IMG/VR virus record: IMGVR_UViG_3300021178_000001
Span: 1 to 64,000 of that record
Length of the DNA: 64,000 bases
Reading direction: 5' to 3' (one strand)
Origin: a virus
Position numbers and translations under genes: made by a program. Below, piece by piece: positions 1-8,762 of the stretch; within the stretch, counting starts at the first letter, position 1, and the number at the start of each line of letters is the position of its first letter. The notes below the pieces were generated by a model, which did no database searches, was not told where the DNA came from, and worked only from the letters and a program-made list of their open reading frames with translations.

Positions 1-1
1 A

Positions 2-148
2 ACGACACAATCTGCGGAAAATTCAGGATATAGCGCCGTCATCAAGGATTATTCTGACAAAATGTTTGGAAAAACTAAGGATGACCCTTATTCTATCTTA
101 TCGATATTAAAGAGCTATTACAAAGGTACACAGATGAATATAATTTAA
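2..148 (+). CDS. C-terminal end of a truncated gene, unknown product
   Basis: The frame is open from the left edge to a TAA at 146-148 and gives 48 residues ending KGTQMNII. No motif is recognisable. The gene body lies outside the window. It is the last gene before the GIY-YIG endonuclease, so the endonuclease sits between it and the VTC-Nudix gene. The reading frame choice rests only on it being the long open frame on the strand of the following genes. Confidence 0.45.
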   Translation, partial: TTQSAENSGYSAVIKDYSDKMFGKTKDDPYSILSILKSYYKGTQMNII

Positions 149-171
149 CAGTGTGCTTATCTGTTAATCTC

Positions 172-180
172 TGATACATT
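172..180 (+). promoter_or_regulatory. Extended -10 promoter of the GIY-YIG gene, leaderless
   Basis: TGATACATT with the -10 hexamer TACATT at 175-180. The ATG starts after exactly 6 bases, so transcription should begin at or next to the start codon. No Shine-Dalgarno sequence precedes the ATG. Confidence 0.5.
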
Positions 181-186
181 TAAACT

Positions 187-1116
187 ATGCAAACTCTTGA
201 TAAAATAAATAATTGGGTCATCTATGCTTTGACATTTCCTAACGGAAAAAAGTATATTGGCTTATCTTCCAACTTAGAACGCCGTTTGCGAGATCATAAA
301 AGCCGTGCCAAGACTTTGCAAATGAAAGTTGGCCGTGCTATTACAAAATATGGTTTTGATTCAATTAAAGTGTCTACTCTAGCATCTAGCTTAACGCATG
401 AAGCAGCTTGCGCTCTAGAAATCGCTTTAATAAAGGAGTTTGACACTTACAAGTCGGGATACAACTCTAGTTTAGGTGGTGAAGGGGTCACCGGAGTTCC
501 GGCATGGAATGTAGGTATACCAGTTACTCGCGAGCAGAAGCTCAAGTACGCAGAGTCGCGAGAGTGTAGAGAATTTAGAGCTATAAATCGTGAAACTGGT
601 AAAGAAGTCTGGCGAGGACTTTTGCAAACCGAATGTTTGACTGCACTTGGTTTTCCGCAATCTTATAAAGGCAACCTGAATACATGTTTGTCTGGTCAAC
701 GTAAAACCATAGCTGGCATTTACTTCGAATACTTAGATGAGCCAAAAAGTGCGCGCGACGTATCTAAACATCTATATTGGGAAGATCAGAAATACAGAAG
801 TAAGACAACTAAGGCCATGTCTAAAGCTACCAACAAGCGCCGTTCAGAGATGTCTAAAAATGCAAACACGCTGTGGGCAGATTCAACTTATTCTGACAAA
901 CTAATGACTCAGCGTGCGGATCCAGCGTACAGAGAACACATTGCAAAGACACGAGGAGCTAAATTATTCGAAGTCTCAGAGCGCGAAACTGGAAAAGTTA
1001 TATGGTCGGGGTACAATCAGTCTGAATGTTGCAGATTTCTCGGTACTACAACTCCGCCTAAAAGATATCTTTCTGGCAAGCTAACTCATGATTACTTAGT
1101 ATTTAGGTATACATAA
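187..1116 (+). CDS. GIY-YIG homing endonuclease
   Basis: The N-terminal 90 residues hold a GIY-YIG nuclease fold: VIYALTF followed by KKYIGLSSNLERRLRDH supplies the paired motifs and the conserved Arg. The C-terminal part has two copies of a module (about residues 125-185 and 255-309), each with an RETGKxxW core followed by a Cys/Leu-rich stretch and an LSG motif, probably DNA-binding repeats. Family members cut an intronless or free-standing target and spread by recombination. It is free-standing here. Its TAA abuts the ATG of the next gene with no spacer. Codon third positions are more AT-rich than in the structural genes, which suggests recent acquisition. Confidence 0.85.
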   Translation: MQTLDKINNWVIYALTFPNGKKYIGLSSNLERRLRDHKSRAKTLQMKVGRAITKYGFDSIKVSTLASSLTHEAACALEIALIKEFDTYKSGYNSSLGGEGVTGVPAWNVGIPVTREQKLKYAESRECREFRAINRETGKEVWRGLLQTECLTALGFPQSYKGNLNTCLSGQRKTIAGIYFEYLDEPKSARDVSKHLYWEDQKYRSKTTKAMSKATNKRRSEMSKNANTLWADSTYSDKLMTQRADPAYREHIAKTRGAKLFEVSERETGKVIWSGYNQSECCRFLGTTTPPKRYLSGKLTHDYLVFRYT

Positions 1117-4020
1117 ATGACCTACGACGAACTCACATCTAAACTCCTCAAAGCTCCCTCCGACCTAGGATGGGCGGACGCCGGCGCGTCGTTGGCGACC
1201 GAGAACACCGACTCTCTCCTCAACCGCGTGGAGGACAAGTACTTCGTGTCTAAGAAGCACTTGAACGAACTCGCCTCAGAACTCAAGAAGAACTTGAAGG
1301 ACGGAGAGAACGACACCCACGCTCGGTTCAATCGGAACCGCACGATTTACTTGGATACTCCCGACCTCGACTGCTTCAAGGACGCGGTCTCGGGCATCAA
1401 GCCTCGCTTCAAGATGCGCGTTCGCCAGTACGCTCCGAACGACAAGCCCTTCGAAGACGTGGCTTACTTGGAGCTCAAGATCAAGACCGAGACCGGACTC
1501 ACCAAGAAAACTCGCTTCCGCATTCCGGCTTGGATGGTCCACGACATCTCGAACGGCAAACCAATTCCGACCAACGACGAGTTGGTCAACCTCAACCGCG
1601 AGATCACTCCCGCGGCGCTGACTCACCGCATCGGAGTCATCAACTCAGTTTTGTCCAAGTATGGTTTCCGTCGCCAGGTCGTGGTCGAGTACCAGCGCCG
1701 GGCCTACTCCAACGACGACGTTCGTGTGACCGTAGACGACTACCTGATGTACAAGGACAACCGACCCGTCGTCGAAGAGATAGAGAACGTCTCGGGCTGG
1801 AAGAGTGTCTCAAAGGTATCCGACCGTCTCAAGAACAACAACATGCTGATTCTCGAAGTCAAGCACAAGTCCGCTCAACCCCCGTGGATTTCAGAGCTTC
1901 TCAAGAAAGTGGAAGCCGAGCCCGTAAAGTTCTCGAAGTACTGCGCCGCTATATACAGCATGGTCGAAGATCCCAAGAAGTCGGACTCGGGTTCGTTGAC
2001 TCGCAACACGGTGATAGACATCGCGCCCTTGATGACTCTGTTCGAAGACGCTTCTCCGATGCAAAAGTCAACGAAGAAAGACTTGGCCAACATAGCTTAC
2101 GTAGTTCTTCGCGACAAGAACTTCGTCTTGGTCGGCAAGCGAAAGAACAACGACAAGTGGGGTTTACCCGGAGGTCGTTTCGAAGACGGAGAAGACAAGG
2201 AAGAAGTCGCGCTTCGCGAACTTAAGGAAGAGACCGGGATTAAACTTAAGTCCGGAGACTTGACTTACGAAGGTAAAAAGGTAGTTGAGACGGACGACGA
2301 GATCAAGACCGTTTACATTTTTTCTGGAAAGCATCCCGGAGGAGAGCCTGAGACGAAGGACGACGAGTTCTCCAGCTGGGAGTGGATTCGCTGCGAGAAC
2401 GGGATGCTGCCGGCTAAGATCTTAGAAGACAAGATGAACGGCCCGACCGAAGCCGCGTTTGAGAAGATGGGCCTCACGAAAGCAGAACCGATGAATAAAG
2501 CCGTGTCAAAGAAGACTCTATTTTACGTGTGCGTCGTTCCTATCAACTCGATGGGCCAAGTGTTGCTCGGCGAGCGCAAACAAGACGGCATTTGGACTAC
2601 TCCAGCCGGTGGAGCAGATCCCGGAGAATCTCCGGAACAAGCCGCCGTGCGCGAGGCTTGGGAAGAAGCTGGACTAGCCGTCATTCCCTCGATGCTCGAG
2701 TCCATCGGCATCAAGGAAGCTCCGAACGGAAAACCAGTTCACTGCTTCATGGTCCGCACCGACCAAACAAATCTGTCGGTCCGCATGGATCCAGACAAAG
2801 AAGTTGCGGCTTGGAACTGGTACTCGCGAGAAGATCTTCCAGCCGGTTTGTCTCGTCAGAAAAACGCCAACCGCTTGACCACGATCACGAGGGCTCTCAT
2901 GAAGTTCTACGGTTTAACTAAGGCAGAATTAGAAATGGATTCTTTGACAGACAAGCTGAACAAAGGTGGTCCCGGATCGGGTCAAGCAGGTCATATGACA
3001 GCCAAGAAACCGGGACACCCCCAAGTCGGCGGATCTACTCCCGAAGCTCCGACCGTCAACAAAGTCAAGGCTCACTTAGAGCTTCTCCGCAACGGCAGTG
3101 TTCTCCCCGGAGTCCACACCGCGTCCGGTAAGCCTATAGTGACGAGCATGGACTCGGCGAAAGCTCAAGGGTACGACGAGCAAGACCACGTCGACGCCAT
3201 GAACGTGCACTACAACATGGCTCAAAAAGTCAACGCCACGATCGAGAAGATGAAGATGGCCGGTAAAGAAGTCCCCAAAGAAGCCCGTGAGATAGCTAAG
3301 TTTCACGAGAAGCAAATGAAGGCCAACATGGCCGCTCGCGACCACTTAGAGGACCAAAAGAACGTGATGGCTCAGCGCAAAAAGAAACCGATCGCCGCAG
3401 TAAAGAAGTCAACCACTCAGATGGGATCCGGACTCGGAGACCGCGACTTAGACGTCGGTCAGTACGCTCAGACTCGCGCCCACGCCGACCGAGAGTGGCT
3501 GGAGAAGCTGTACGTAGGCATGGAGAACTCCCACTTCGGTGACTCTCCCGAGCACTTCCATACCGACAAGGGCGTATTACACTTGTGCAAGGTGGACGAC
3601 GGCTTGTACTCCGGCTTCTTCACCAACCAAGAGCTGGTGGGCGACGGGATGCTCCAAGACAACGCCAAAGTCCGAATCGAGCGCATCACGATTCCAGAAC
3701 TAGTTCAGTTCATGACCGCCAAAGAGTGGATCAAACCGGCCTTTGAGGACATTCCAGTCGCGCCGCCCGAACCCGTTAAAAAAGAGTTCAACGAGGGCGG
3801 ACTTCCCGCCATGTTCTCCGAGACGGCCCCGAGCGCCGCTTCAGAACCGCTCCAGGGCATCAAAGAGCCCAACTCTGTGGCCGTAGTCAACAGCCCAATA
3901 ATGGAGTCGTTGACCGAAAAGTTAAGTTCTCCTCCCCCTTCCGTTCCCAACATAGTTCAATTCGAAGTCAACGAGCAAAAGATCCGGATGCTGGAGCTAG
4001 TCTCCAAATTGTTGAGTTGA
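1117..4020 (+). CDS. VTC domain - Nudix - Nudix fusion protein, probable virion or head-region protein
   Basis: Residues about 35-290 match the VTC/triphosphate-tunnel polyphosphate polymerase fold: VEDKYFV, IYLDTPDLDCF, RFKMRVRQY, YLELKIKTE, VVVEYQRRAY, VRVTVDD and LILEVKHK supply the tunnel Arg, Lys and Glu residues. Two Nudix domains follow, at about 320-455 and 468-600, each with a full GX5EX7REUXEEXGU box (GRFEDGE...RELKEETGI and GADPGE...REAWEEAGL), so both should bind metal and hydrolyse a nucleoside diphosphate-X bond. After KGGPGSGQ (about residue 617), a linker seen in phage head proteins, the last 350 residues are unassigned and partly coiled coil. The start abuts the endonuclease stop. 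Domain calls are firm; substrate and virion location are inference. Confidence 0.85.
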   Translation: MTYDELTSKLLKAPSDLGWADAGASLATENTDSLLNRVEDKYFVSKKHLNELASELKKNLKDGENDTHARFNRNRTIYLDTPDLDCFKDAVSGIKPRFKMRVRQYAPNDKPFEDVAYLELKIKTETGLTKKTRFRIPAWMVHDISNGKPIPTNDELVNLNREITPAALTHRIGVINSVLSKYGFRRQVVVEYQRRAYSNDDVRVTVDDYLMYKDNRPVVEEIENVSGWKSVSKVSDRLKNNNMLILEVKHKSAQPPWISELLKKVEAEPVKFSKYCAAIYSMVEDPKKSDSGSLTRNTVIDIAPLMTLFEDASPMQKSTKKDLANIAYVVLRDKNFVLVGKRKNNDKWGLPGGRFEDGEDKEEVALRELKEETGIKLKSGDLTYEGKKVVETDDEIKTVYIFSGKHPGGEPETKDDEFSSWEWIRCENGMLPAKILEDKMNGPTEAAFEKMGLTKAEPMNKAVSKKTLFYVCVVPINSMGQVLLGERKQDGIWTTPAGGADPGESPEQAAVREAWEEAGLAVIPSMLESIGIKEAPNGKPVHCFMVRTDQTNLSVRMDPDKEVAAWNWYSREDLPAGLSRQKNANRLTTITRALMKFYGLTKAELEMDSLTDKLNKGGPGSGQAGHMTAKKPGHPQVGGSTPEAPTVNKVKAHLELLRNGSVLPGVHTASGKPIVTSMDSAKAQGYDEQDHVDAMNVHYNMAQKVNATIEKMKMAGKEVPKEAREIAKFHEKQMKANMAARDHLEDQKNVMAQRKKKPIAAVKKSTTQMGSGLGDRDLDVGQYAQTRAHADREWLEKLYVGMENSHFGDSPEHFHTDKGVLHLCKVDDGLYSGFFTNQELVGDGMLQDNAKVRIERITIPELVQFMTAKEWIKPAFEDIPVAPPEPVKKEFNEGGLPAMFSETAPSAASEPLQGIKEPNSVAVVNSPIMESLTEKLSSPPPSVPNIVQFEVNEQKIRMLELVSKLLS

Positions 4021-4024
4021 CTTT

Positions 4025-4033
4025 TGATATAAT
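4025..4033 (+). promoter_or_regulatory. Extended -10 promoter
   Basis: TTGATATAATTG with TATAAT at 4028-4033 and the TG extension. No -35 is seen at the normal distance. It lies just after the VTC-Nudix stop and drives the next gene with a leader of about 35 bases that contains TTTAGGAG. Confidence 0.6.
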
Positions 4034-4074
4034 TGATACAAGCCTTTTCAAAAGTTAAGTTTTAGGAGACTCTG

Positions 4075-5541
4075 ATGCCCGACATCGAACAAGAAATTCA
4101 GCAAGTTGCAGACGGTTTAGAGAAGTCCACTCAGACTCCCAAAGAACGGTTGTTCGAGACTATCAGACACTTGGGTCCCGCAGAACTCAGAGCTCGCATG
4201 GCTGGTCTCGAGAAGAGCGAGAAAGAGTTGCTCTTGGACGCCTTGACCGAGATGAAGAAAGCCGTCGAGATGGACAAAGAGTACGCCGCCGAGTACGTTC
4301 AGGGCAAGCTCAAGGCCACTAAGATTCAAGAAGACAAGGCAGACGACGACCAAGACGAAAAACTCGTGTTTAACTCTCCGGAAGCCGTCACCGTCAACCA
4401 CCAAGGCACTCCGACCAACGGTTGGGAAGGCCAAGTCATTAAAGGTAAAAAAGACATGTCTGATAAAAAAGAGCCGAAAGATTCCAAGATCAAAGAAGCA
4501 AAGAACCAACCCGAAGACGCCGAGGACCACCAACTTCGCAGCATGAAGAAGTCGGTCGAGATCCTCAAGAAGCACGGCGCCATGATGCTGGAGATGTACC
4601 CGGACGACATCGAGAAAGCTCACGTCGGTTTCGCTGCCGTAAGCGCCAACGCCGCCAAGCACGGAGCCGACGACCCAGACGCCGTCGCAGCCGCCGTGGG
4701 ACGCAAGAAGTACGGTAAAGAAGGAATGGCTAAGCTAGCCGAAGCGGGCAAGAAAAAAGAAATGAAGAAGGGCGAGGACATGGAAAAAGCTTACGGTGAG
4801 GGAATGTGCAAGAAGCAAGGTGTTCCAGAAGGCATAGACCCAGCCAAGCAAGAGCGCTGCGTGCGCAAGCTCAAGGGTGAGAAGGGCAAGAACGCCTACG
4901 CGATCTGCAACGCTTCCATGAAGAAGGGCCTCCCAGTAACGACTGAAGTTAAAGAAGCCCTCCTCGAGATCAAGAAGTCGATCGAAGAGCAGCTCCAAGG
5001 CTTCGGTCAAGAAGCTACCCCAGAACTGATCAAGGCTGAGATGAAGCGCCTCCTCAAAGAAGAAGACCAAGACGGTGACGCTCCCGAGATGAACGTCAAG
5101 ACTCGTGCCAACAAAGAAGACGTGGCAGCTCTCGACCTCGCCGAAGACAACAAGAAAGCTCAAAAGAAAGTGGACGACGAGAAGCAAGGTCAAAAGGGCG
5201 AAGTGAAGAAAGCGATTTGGGGCGGCGAGAACGACCTCCTGAAAGCCAACACGAACGGACGCAACTTTCACTTCTCGATGGAAGAGCACCTCGCTTGGCT
5301 GGAAGTCAGCAAAGCCGGTGTTAAAGTAGAAGACTTGAACAAGTCCAGCGAGAAAAAAGACGACTTGAACGACATCATCGCCAAGTCTCAGGACACGACC
5401 TGGGGTCACATCGAGTGCGAGACCTTGATCAAAGCCAACGACGCCAAGCGCGGTAAGGTATTCAAGTCCTTCGAGAACAAAGAGATTCAAGAAGCTTTGG
5501 GACTCACTGACGAAGAGGCCCGTAAGATATTAGGGGAATAG
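4075..5541 (+). CDS. Lysine/glutamate-rich head-type structural protein
   Basis: 488 residues, strongly charged, mostly helical. It contains sequence patterns known from phage head or prohead proteins: GRKKYGKEGMAKLAEAGKKK (about residue 207) and a KQERCVRKLKGEKGKNAYAI stretch with a CNAS end (about residue 260), where two Cys flank a short helix. The C-terminus has GRNFHFSMEEHLAWLEVSKAG. It could be a scaffold, a prohead core component or a decoration protein; the exact role is not clear. A strong SD (TTTAGGAGACTCTG) sets the start. A large GC-rich hairpin follows the gene. Confidence 0.65.
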   Translation: MPDIEQEIQQVADGLEKSTQTPKERLFETIRHLGPAELRARMAGLEKSEKELLLDALTEMKKAVEMDKEYAAEYVQGKLKATKIQEDKADDDQDEKLVFNSPEAVTVNHQGTPTNGWEGQVIKGKKDMSDKKEPKDSKIKEAKNQPEDAEDHQLRSMKKSVEILKKHGAMMLEMYPDDIEKAHVGFAAVSANAAKHGADDPDAVAAAVGRKKYGKEGMAKLAEAGKKKEMKKGEDMEKAYGEGMCKKQGVPEGIDPAKQERCVRKLKGEKGKNAYAICNASMKKGLPVTTEVKEALLEIKKSIEEQLQGFGQEATPELIKAEMKRLLKEEDQDGDAPEMNVKTRANKEDVAALDLAEDNKKAQKKVDDEKQGQKGEVKKAIWGGENDLLKANTNGRNFHFSMEEHLAWLEVSKAGVKVEDLNKSSEKKDDLNDIIAKSQDTTWGHIECETLIKANDAKRGKVFKSFENKEIQEALGLTDEEARKILGE

Positions 5542-5576
5542 TTCCTCCTCAACGATTTATAAAGAGTCACCACGAG

Positions 5577-5615
5577 AGCCGGGGAAAGGAGTTCAAACAG
5601 CTGACTTCCCCGGCT
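5577..5615 (+). terminator. GC-rich hairpin, probable terminator
   Basis: A perfect 10-bp stem, AGCCGGGGAA (5577-5586) with TTCCCCGGCT (5606-5615), closes a 19-base loop and is followed by AGTTTATTTT. The T tract is interrupted, so attenuation or mRNA end protection is also possible. Confidence 0.6.
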
Positions 5616-5636
5616 AGTTTATTTTAGGAGTCTAGG

Positions 5637-5942
5637 ATGGATCTGAACGACGCGAAAAGCAAGTGGAGTAAGTTCGTGTCTTCATTGAACGACCAAGGCG
5701 TACCAGTTCCGATGATCAGGGACCCAAAGACTGGCAAGGGATCAGTTTCTTTGACTTTGGTGTTTGTCAGCTTCAACGTGTGTCTGATCTCTTTCTTCGG
5801 TAGAGCCGCCGGGTTCTTTGGGGGAGTCAGTCAGACAGAGTCATTCAACATGTTTTTGGCCGCGTGTGGACTTTATTTCGGAAGAAAGTTTCAAAAAGAC
5901 GGTTCTAAAGTTGAAGTGTCAGAAGAGAAGAAGGACCGATGA
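5637..5942 (+). CDS. Small membrane protein with two transmembrane segments
   Basis: 101 residues. A polar N-terminus of about 35 residues precedes two hydrophobic segments (about 36-56, SVSLTLVFVSFNVCLISFF, and 68-82, FNMFLAACGLYFG), then a charged lysine-rich tail. The shape fits a class II holin-like or small inner-membrane protein, but its place among head and neck genes is also typical of a conserved myovirus membrane protein of unknown role. It has an SD (TTTAGGAG). The stop overlaps the next ATG (ATGA). Confidence 0.6.
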   Translation: MDLNDAKSKWSKFVSSLNDQGVPVPMIRDPKTGKGSVSLTLVFVSFNVCLISFFGRAAGFFGGVSQTESFNMFLAACGLYFGRKFQKDGSKVEVSEEKKDR

Positions 5943-7102
5943 GCAAGTACGGACACAACAACGCGACTAAAAAAGCTCGAGGTTGGAACGTTCCCGAACC
6001 CGTCGTTTTGCCCGAAATCAATCCTCAAGGCCGCATCGACTTAGACCCATCTAAGTTTGACTTACTGATTCAGCAAAAAGGCATCGTTGCAAAAGTTTAC
6101 CGCACTTTGTATTGCCCAAACGTTAAGAGTTGCGATGGGGCCGAGCATGAAATCGACTGTACTTTTTGCAACGGTTCCGGTTTCTTGGACGTCGACCCGA
6201 TATGCGTCTATGTCTTCATTCAGACTCAAGAACTCGACAAGCTCCCGAACGTCGAGGGATTCGTGGACGGCAACACCGTGCTGATCACCTTCCCGATCGG
6301 CGTCGAGATGCAGTACTTCACCAAGATCGAGCTCCACGACTTCACTGAGGTTTATCCCCAGCGCGTCTTGAGGAAACCCGGAGCCTTGACGGATATCCTA
6401 AAGTACCCCGCGTGTCGAGTCAACGTGCTCATCGACCGCAACCAAATTCGATACTTCCAAGAGATGGACTTCACTTTGGACTTGAACGGCAACGTCAAGT
6501 GGCTGACTGCGGGAGACCAGCAAAAAGTAGCTTTCTCGGCGGTCCCAGACTCGGGTTCGTTCACTCTGACTTTCGGATCGTTTACCACCGCTCCAATTCC
6601 GTTCAACGCTTCGGCCGCTCAAGTGGAAGCGGCTTTAGAGTTGACCTCGGTTTTGGCCAACGTGACGGTGACGGGTGACTTCACGACTGGCTTCAAGGTG
6701 ACGTTCGTCGGAGTTGACTCTCCCGTCGCGCTGTTGACCTCGAGCTCGTCTCTGGCACACGGGGTCACTCCCGTGACGATCGCAGTGACCGACGTGGCGA
6801 TCGCGGCCCGCAAGCCGAACGACAACGAGCCGTACTCCATCCACTACGAGGCGAGGGTCCAGTACCGCGCCAAGATGGCGGTGCACTCCAACCGCTTCAC
6901 TCAGTTCGCCACGGGCAACCAGATCCAGCACGTGAAGATGAACGAGCAGTGGTACTGTGCCAAAGAGTTTTTGGTCAAGCTCACCGACAAGTTCACGGCC
7001 GTCGAGTTGCAGCAGGGACCTTACGACGCGCACAAAATTGTCATCGAAGACGGCGGAGACCCGGCGGGATCAGGTTCCGGCGGACCGGACGACAGTGATT
7101 AG
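5939..7102 (+). CDS. Neck or head-completion type protein with zinc knuckle and inserted Ig-like domain
   Basis: 387 residues. A cysteine cluster near residues 58-80 (CPNVKSC, CTFCNGSGF) looks like a DnaJ-type zinc knuckle. Residues about 197-285 are a separate beta-sandwich module of the SGSFTLTFGSFTTAPIPFNA / AAQVEAALE / GFKVTFVG type, a surface domain found inserted in many phage structural proteins. The flanks (RNQIRYFQEMDFTLDLNG and YEARVQYRAKMAVHSNRF) read as one split domain. The order after head genes suggests a connector or neck component. The start overlaps the previous stop. The end overlaps a reverse gene by four bases. Confidence 0.6.
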   Translation: MSKYGHNNATKKARGWNVPEPVVLPEINPQGRIDLDPSKFDLLIQQKGIVAKVYRTLYCPNVKSCDGAEHEIDCTFCNGSGFLDVDPICVYVFIQTQELDKLPNVEGFVDGNTVLITFPIGVEMQYFTKIELHDFTEVYPQRVLRKPGALTDILKYPACRVNVLIDRNQIRYFQEMDFTLDLNGNVKWLTAGDQQKVAFSAVPDSGSFTLTFGSFTTAPIPFNASAAQVEAALELTSVLANVTVTGDFTTGFKVTFVGVDSPVALLTSSSSLAHGVTPVTIAVTDVAIAARKPNDNEPYSIHYEARVQYRAKMAVHSNRFTQFATGNQIQHVKMNEQWYCAKEFLVKLTDKFTAVELQQGPYDAHKIVIEDGGDPAGSGSGGPDDSD

Positions 7103-7551
7103 TCTCCGTCTTCACAGTTCATCTTTGAACAAACAGTTAAATATGGAACGCTATCTTCTAAGTCTTGCAGTTCGTCTGGAACAATTCGTCCTTTTGACAC
7201 TAGCCTGAATCTTTTGATCGCCAGTTTCTCTCTCTTTTTTATCTGACTCATAGCACGACTTAGAAACTTTGTTAAATCATAGTTCAAGTTGGCTTCTAGG
7301 TTCATGGAGACTTTTTTGATCTCAATCGGTGTCTTACTCCACGCTTCTACAAAGTCTTTAGCCCAGTTCTCATACGGAATTTCGTCCAGCAATACGCGGT
7401 CACAGTTTAGAACTCTCCATCGGTCTTCTGCGTAAGAGTTATATGCGCTGTCGGATTTGTCGTTTTCTTGACATGCACCCCACGATCTTCTACGTTCTTG
7501 AATGCTGTATTTTTCAATTCGTAATTTCATTTTAAACTCCTTCAAGGACAT
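7099..7551 (-). CDS. Hypothetical protein
   Basis: 150 residues, charged, no recognised domain. Contains an ENWAKDFVEAW stretch and a helical KKREKLAIKRF segment; Cys residues occur near both ends. An SD (TGAAGGAGT region in the preceding gene) and the continuous coupling of this reverse cluster support it. Last gene of the cluster, converging on the neck-type gene with a 4-base overlap. Confidence 0.6.
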   Translation of the reverse strand: MSLKEFKMKLRIEKYSIQERRRSWGACQENDKSDSAYNSYAEDRWRVLNCDRVLLDEIPYENWAKDFVEAWSKTPIEIKKVSMNLEANLNYDLTKFLSRAMSQIKKREKLAIKRFRLVSKGRIVPDELQDLEDSVPYLTVCSKMNCEDGD

Positions 7552-7697
7552 TCTAGTGGATTGTGACCGTTTTTAGTTAGCACTCTTACACACCGTTCGT
7601 GAGCTTGCTTATAAGATGTGAAAGAACTCACCAAATTTTCTACACTGAAAATAAGCACGAACACTTGGAATAAGAACATAATACAAATGAATTTCAC
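7542..7697 (-). CDS. Small membrane or exported protein
   Basis: 51 residues with a GTG start at 7697. GTG is chosen over the upstream ATG because AAGGGG lies 5-6 bases before it and GTGA overlaps the previous gene's stop. Residues 2-20 (KFICIMFLFQVFVLIFSV) form one hydrophobic segment, a signal anchor or signal peptide. The remainder is polar with two Cys, which would suit the periplasm. Confidence 0.55.
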   Translation of the reverse strand: MKFICIMFLFQVFVLIFSVENLVSSFTSYKQAHERCVRVLTKNGHNPLECP

Positions 7698-7936
7698 GCT
7701 ATCCCCTTGTTTCTCTCGACTCGTCTCCAACCCAAACTCTCTAGTTCTCTAACTTCACTCTCGACGGGACCCAGCAGCGCGTACAACGTGCCCAAGAACT
7801 TGAAGTTCCGGTCGTGCAGGTCGCACGTAGCGTCGATCTGGCAAAACCCTTGGTCGGTCTGATAACCCGACGCTTGGACGTGTATGACGTCCTCGCCCTT
7901 CCGCAGCCAGTAGTGTTTTGACTCGTTCTCGTGCAT
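7694..7936 (-). CDS. Hypothetical protein
   Basis: 80 residues, soluble, not recognised. Starts one base after the upstream stop and ends in a GTGA overlap with the next gene, so it belongs to the same translationally coupled string. It has a short aromatic N-terminus (KHYWLRKGEDVIHVQ) and a C-terminal LGWRRVERNKG. Confidence 0.55.
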   Translation of the reverse strand: MHENESKHYWLRKGEDVIHVQASGYQTDQGFCQIDATCDLHDRNFKFLGTLYALLGPVESEVRELESLGWRRVERNKGIA

Positions 7937-7937
7937 T

Positions 7938-8210
7938 TCAGTGACTCGCCTCCACTACCGTGTCATCCAAGAACGGGTGTCTGATTTTTCCTAAAATCAC
8001 TTCCGAGTTCCACTCTCCCATGTACGACAGTTCGACCTCGTCGTGGTGCCCCAGACAAAACACTAGGCGCACTTGGGACGTCAAGTCTTCGATGGTGTCA
8101 GTGACCAACCTCAACCGCCGGCACAAATAAAAGTCCATGGACTCGCTGTTGGCGGGGATGGCGACGTACTGGGCGTCGGTTCTGGTGTCTTTCTTGTACA
8201 AGAATCTCAT
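7938..8210 (-). CDS. Hypothetical protein
   Basis: 90 residues, no recognised family. The alternating hydrophobic pattern (RLVFCLGHHDEVELSYMG) suggests beta structure. The start overlaps the upstream stop by ATGA. Confidence 0.55.
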   Translation of the reverse strand: MRFLYKKDTRTDAQYVAIPANSESMDFYLCRRLRLVTDTIEDLTSQVRLVFCLGHHDEVELSYMGEWNSEVILGKIRHPFLDDTVVEASH

Positions 8211-8596
8211 GGGTGTTCCTCAATCGTTCGTTTTGTAATCATGGCTTTGTCAAAGTTACACTTAACTTTCGCGTTCCATTTTTCAGCTTCTTTCTTTGCG
8301 TGGTCTTCAGAAAAGAATAGTCCAATTTGAACGTCGCCGCCTGGACTCGATCGCCAAACTTCGTAGACTTCTACGCGGTCGTCTGTGCGCTTGTCCATAG
8401 GTCCATAGTAGAACACCGGATGAGAGTTGTCGTCCTCATACGTTTCTTGAGCGTCTGGACGATGCACTTGAAGATGTTGGTGAACTAAAGCCAAGACATC
8501 CCCCCATTGGAGATCATGTTGATCGACCATGCGATCTAGGACTTTCTCCAAGTCGAGCAAAATGTCACCCAGTCTCTCTCGTTTCTTCTTCATCAT
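8207..8596 (-). CDS. Hypothetical protein
   Basis: 129 residues. A charged helical N-terminus (LGDILLDLEKVLDRMVDQ) precedes a region with VEVYEVWRSS and FFSEDHAKKEAEKWNAK, which resembles a small SPOR- or phage-type alpha/beta fold. The function is not known. SD TAGGAA precedes the start; the stop is coupled to the next gene by ATGA. Confidence 0.55.
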   Translation of the reverse strand: MMKKKRERLGDILLDLEKVLDRMVDQHDLQWGDVLALVHQHLQVHRPDAQETYEDDNSHPVFYYGPMDKRTDDRVEVYEVWRSSPGGDVQIGLFFSEDHAKKEAEKWNAKVKCNFDKAMITKRTIEEHP

Positions 8597-8597
8597 G

Positions 8598-8762
8598 TTA
8601 TTTCCTACAGTGGTGCGACATGTTGTTTATCCAGAGTGCCGTCATAGCTCCTATGACTTGGCCAGTGTTACTAAACCCAAAGTACCGCATACCGAATATA
8701 CATAAGATGATGGCAGGCACTTCTAAAGTAGCAAAACACAAACGCATAAGTAATCTCTTCAT
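8598..8762 (-). CDS. Small membrane protein
   Basis: 54 residues starting at 8762 (MKRLLMRLCF). The longer open frame upstream is a shadow of the HAD gene. The start makes an ATGA overlap with the HAD stop. One clear hydrophobic segment (LEVPAIILCIFGMRYFGF) and a second weaker one (GQVIGAMTALWI) suggest an inner-membrane protein. Confidence 0.55.
   Translation of the reverse strand: MKRLLMRLCFATLEVPAIILCIFGMRYFGFSNTGQVIGAMTALWINNMSHHCRK

Noticed and set aside
1530-2225. 231-codon + frame inside the VTC-Nudix gene
   Set aside because: Arg/Ser-rich shadow frame; the 967-codon frame holds all domain motifs.
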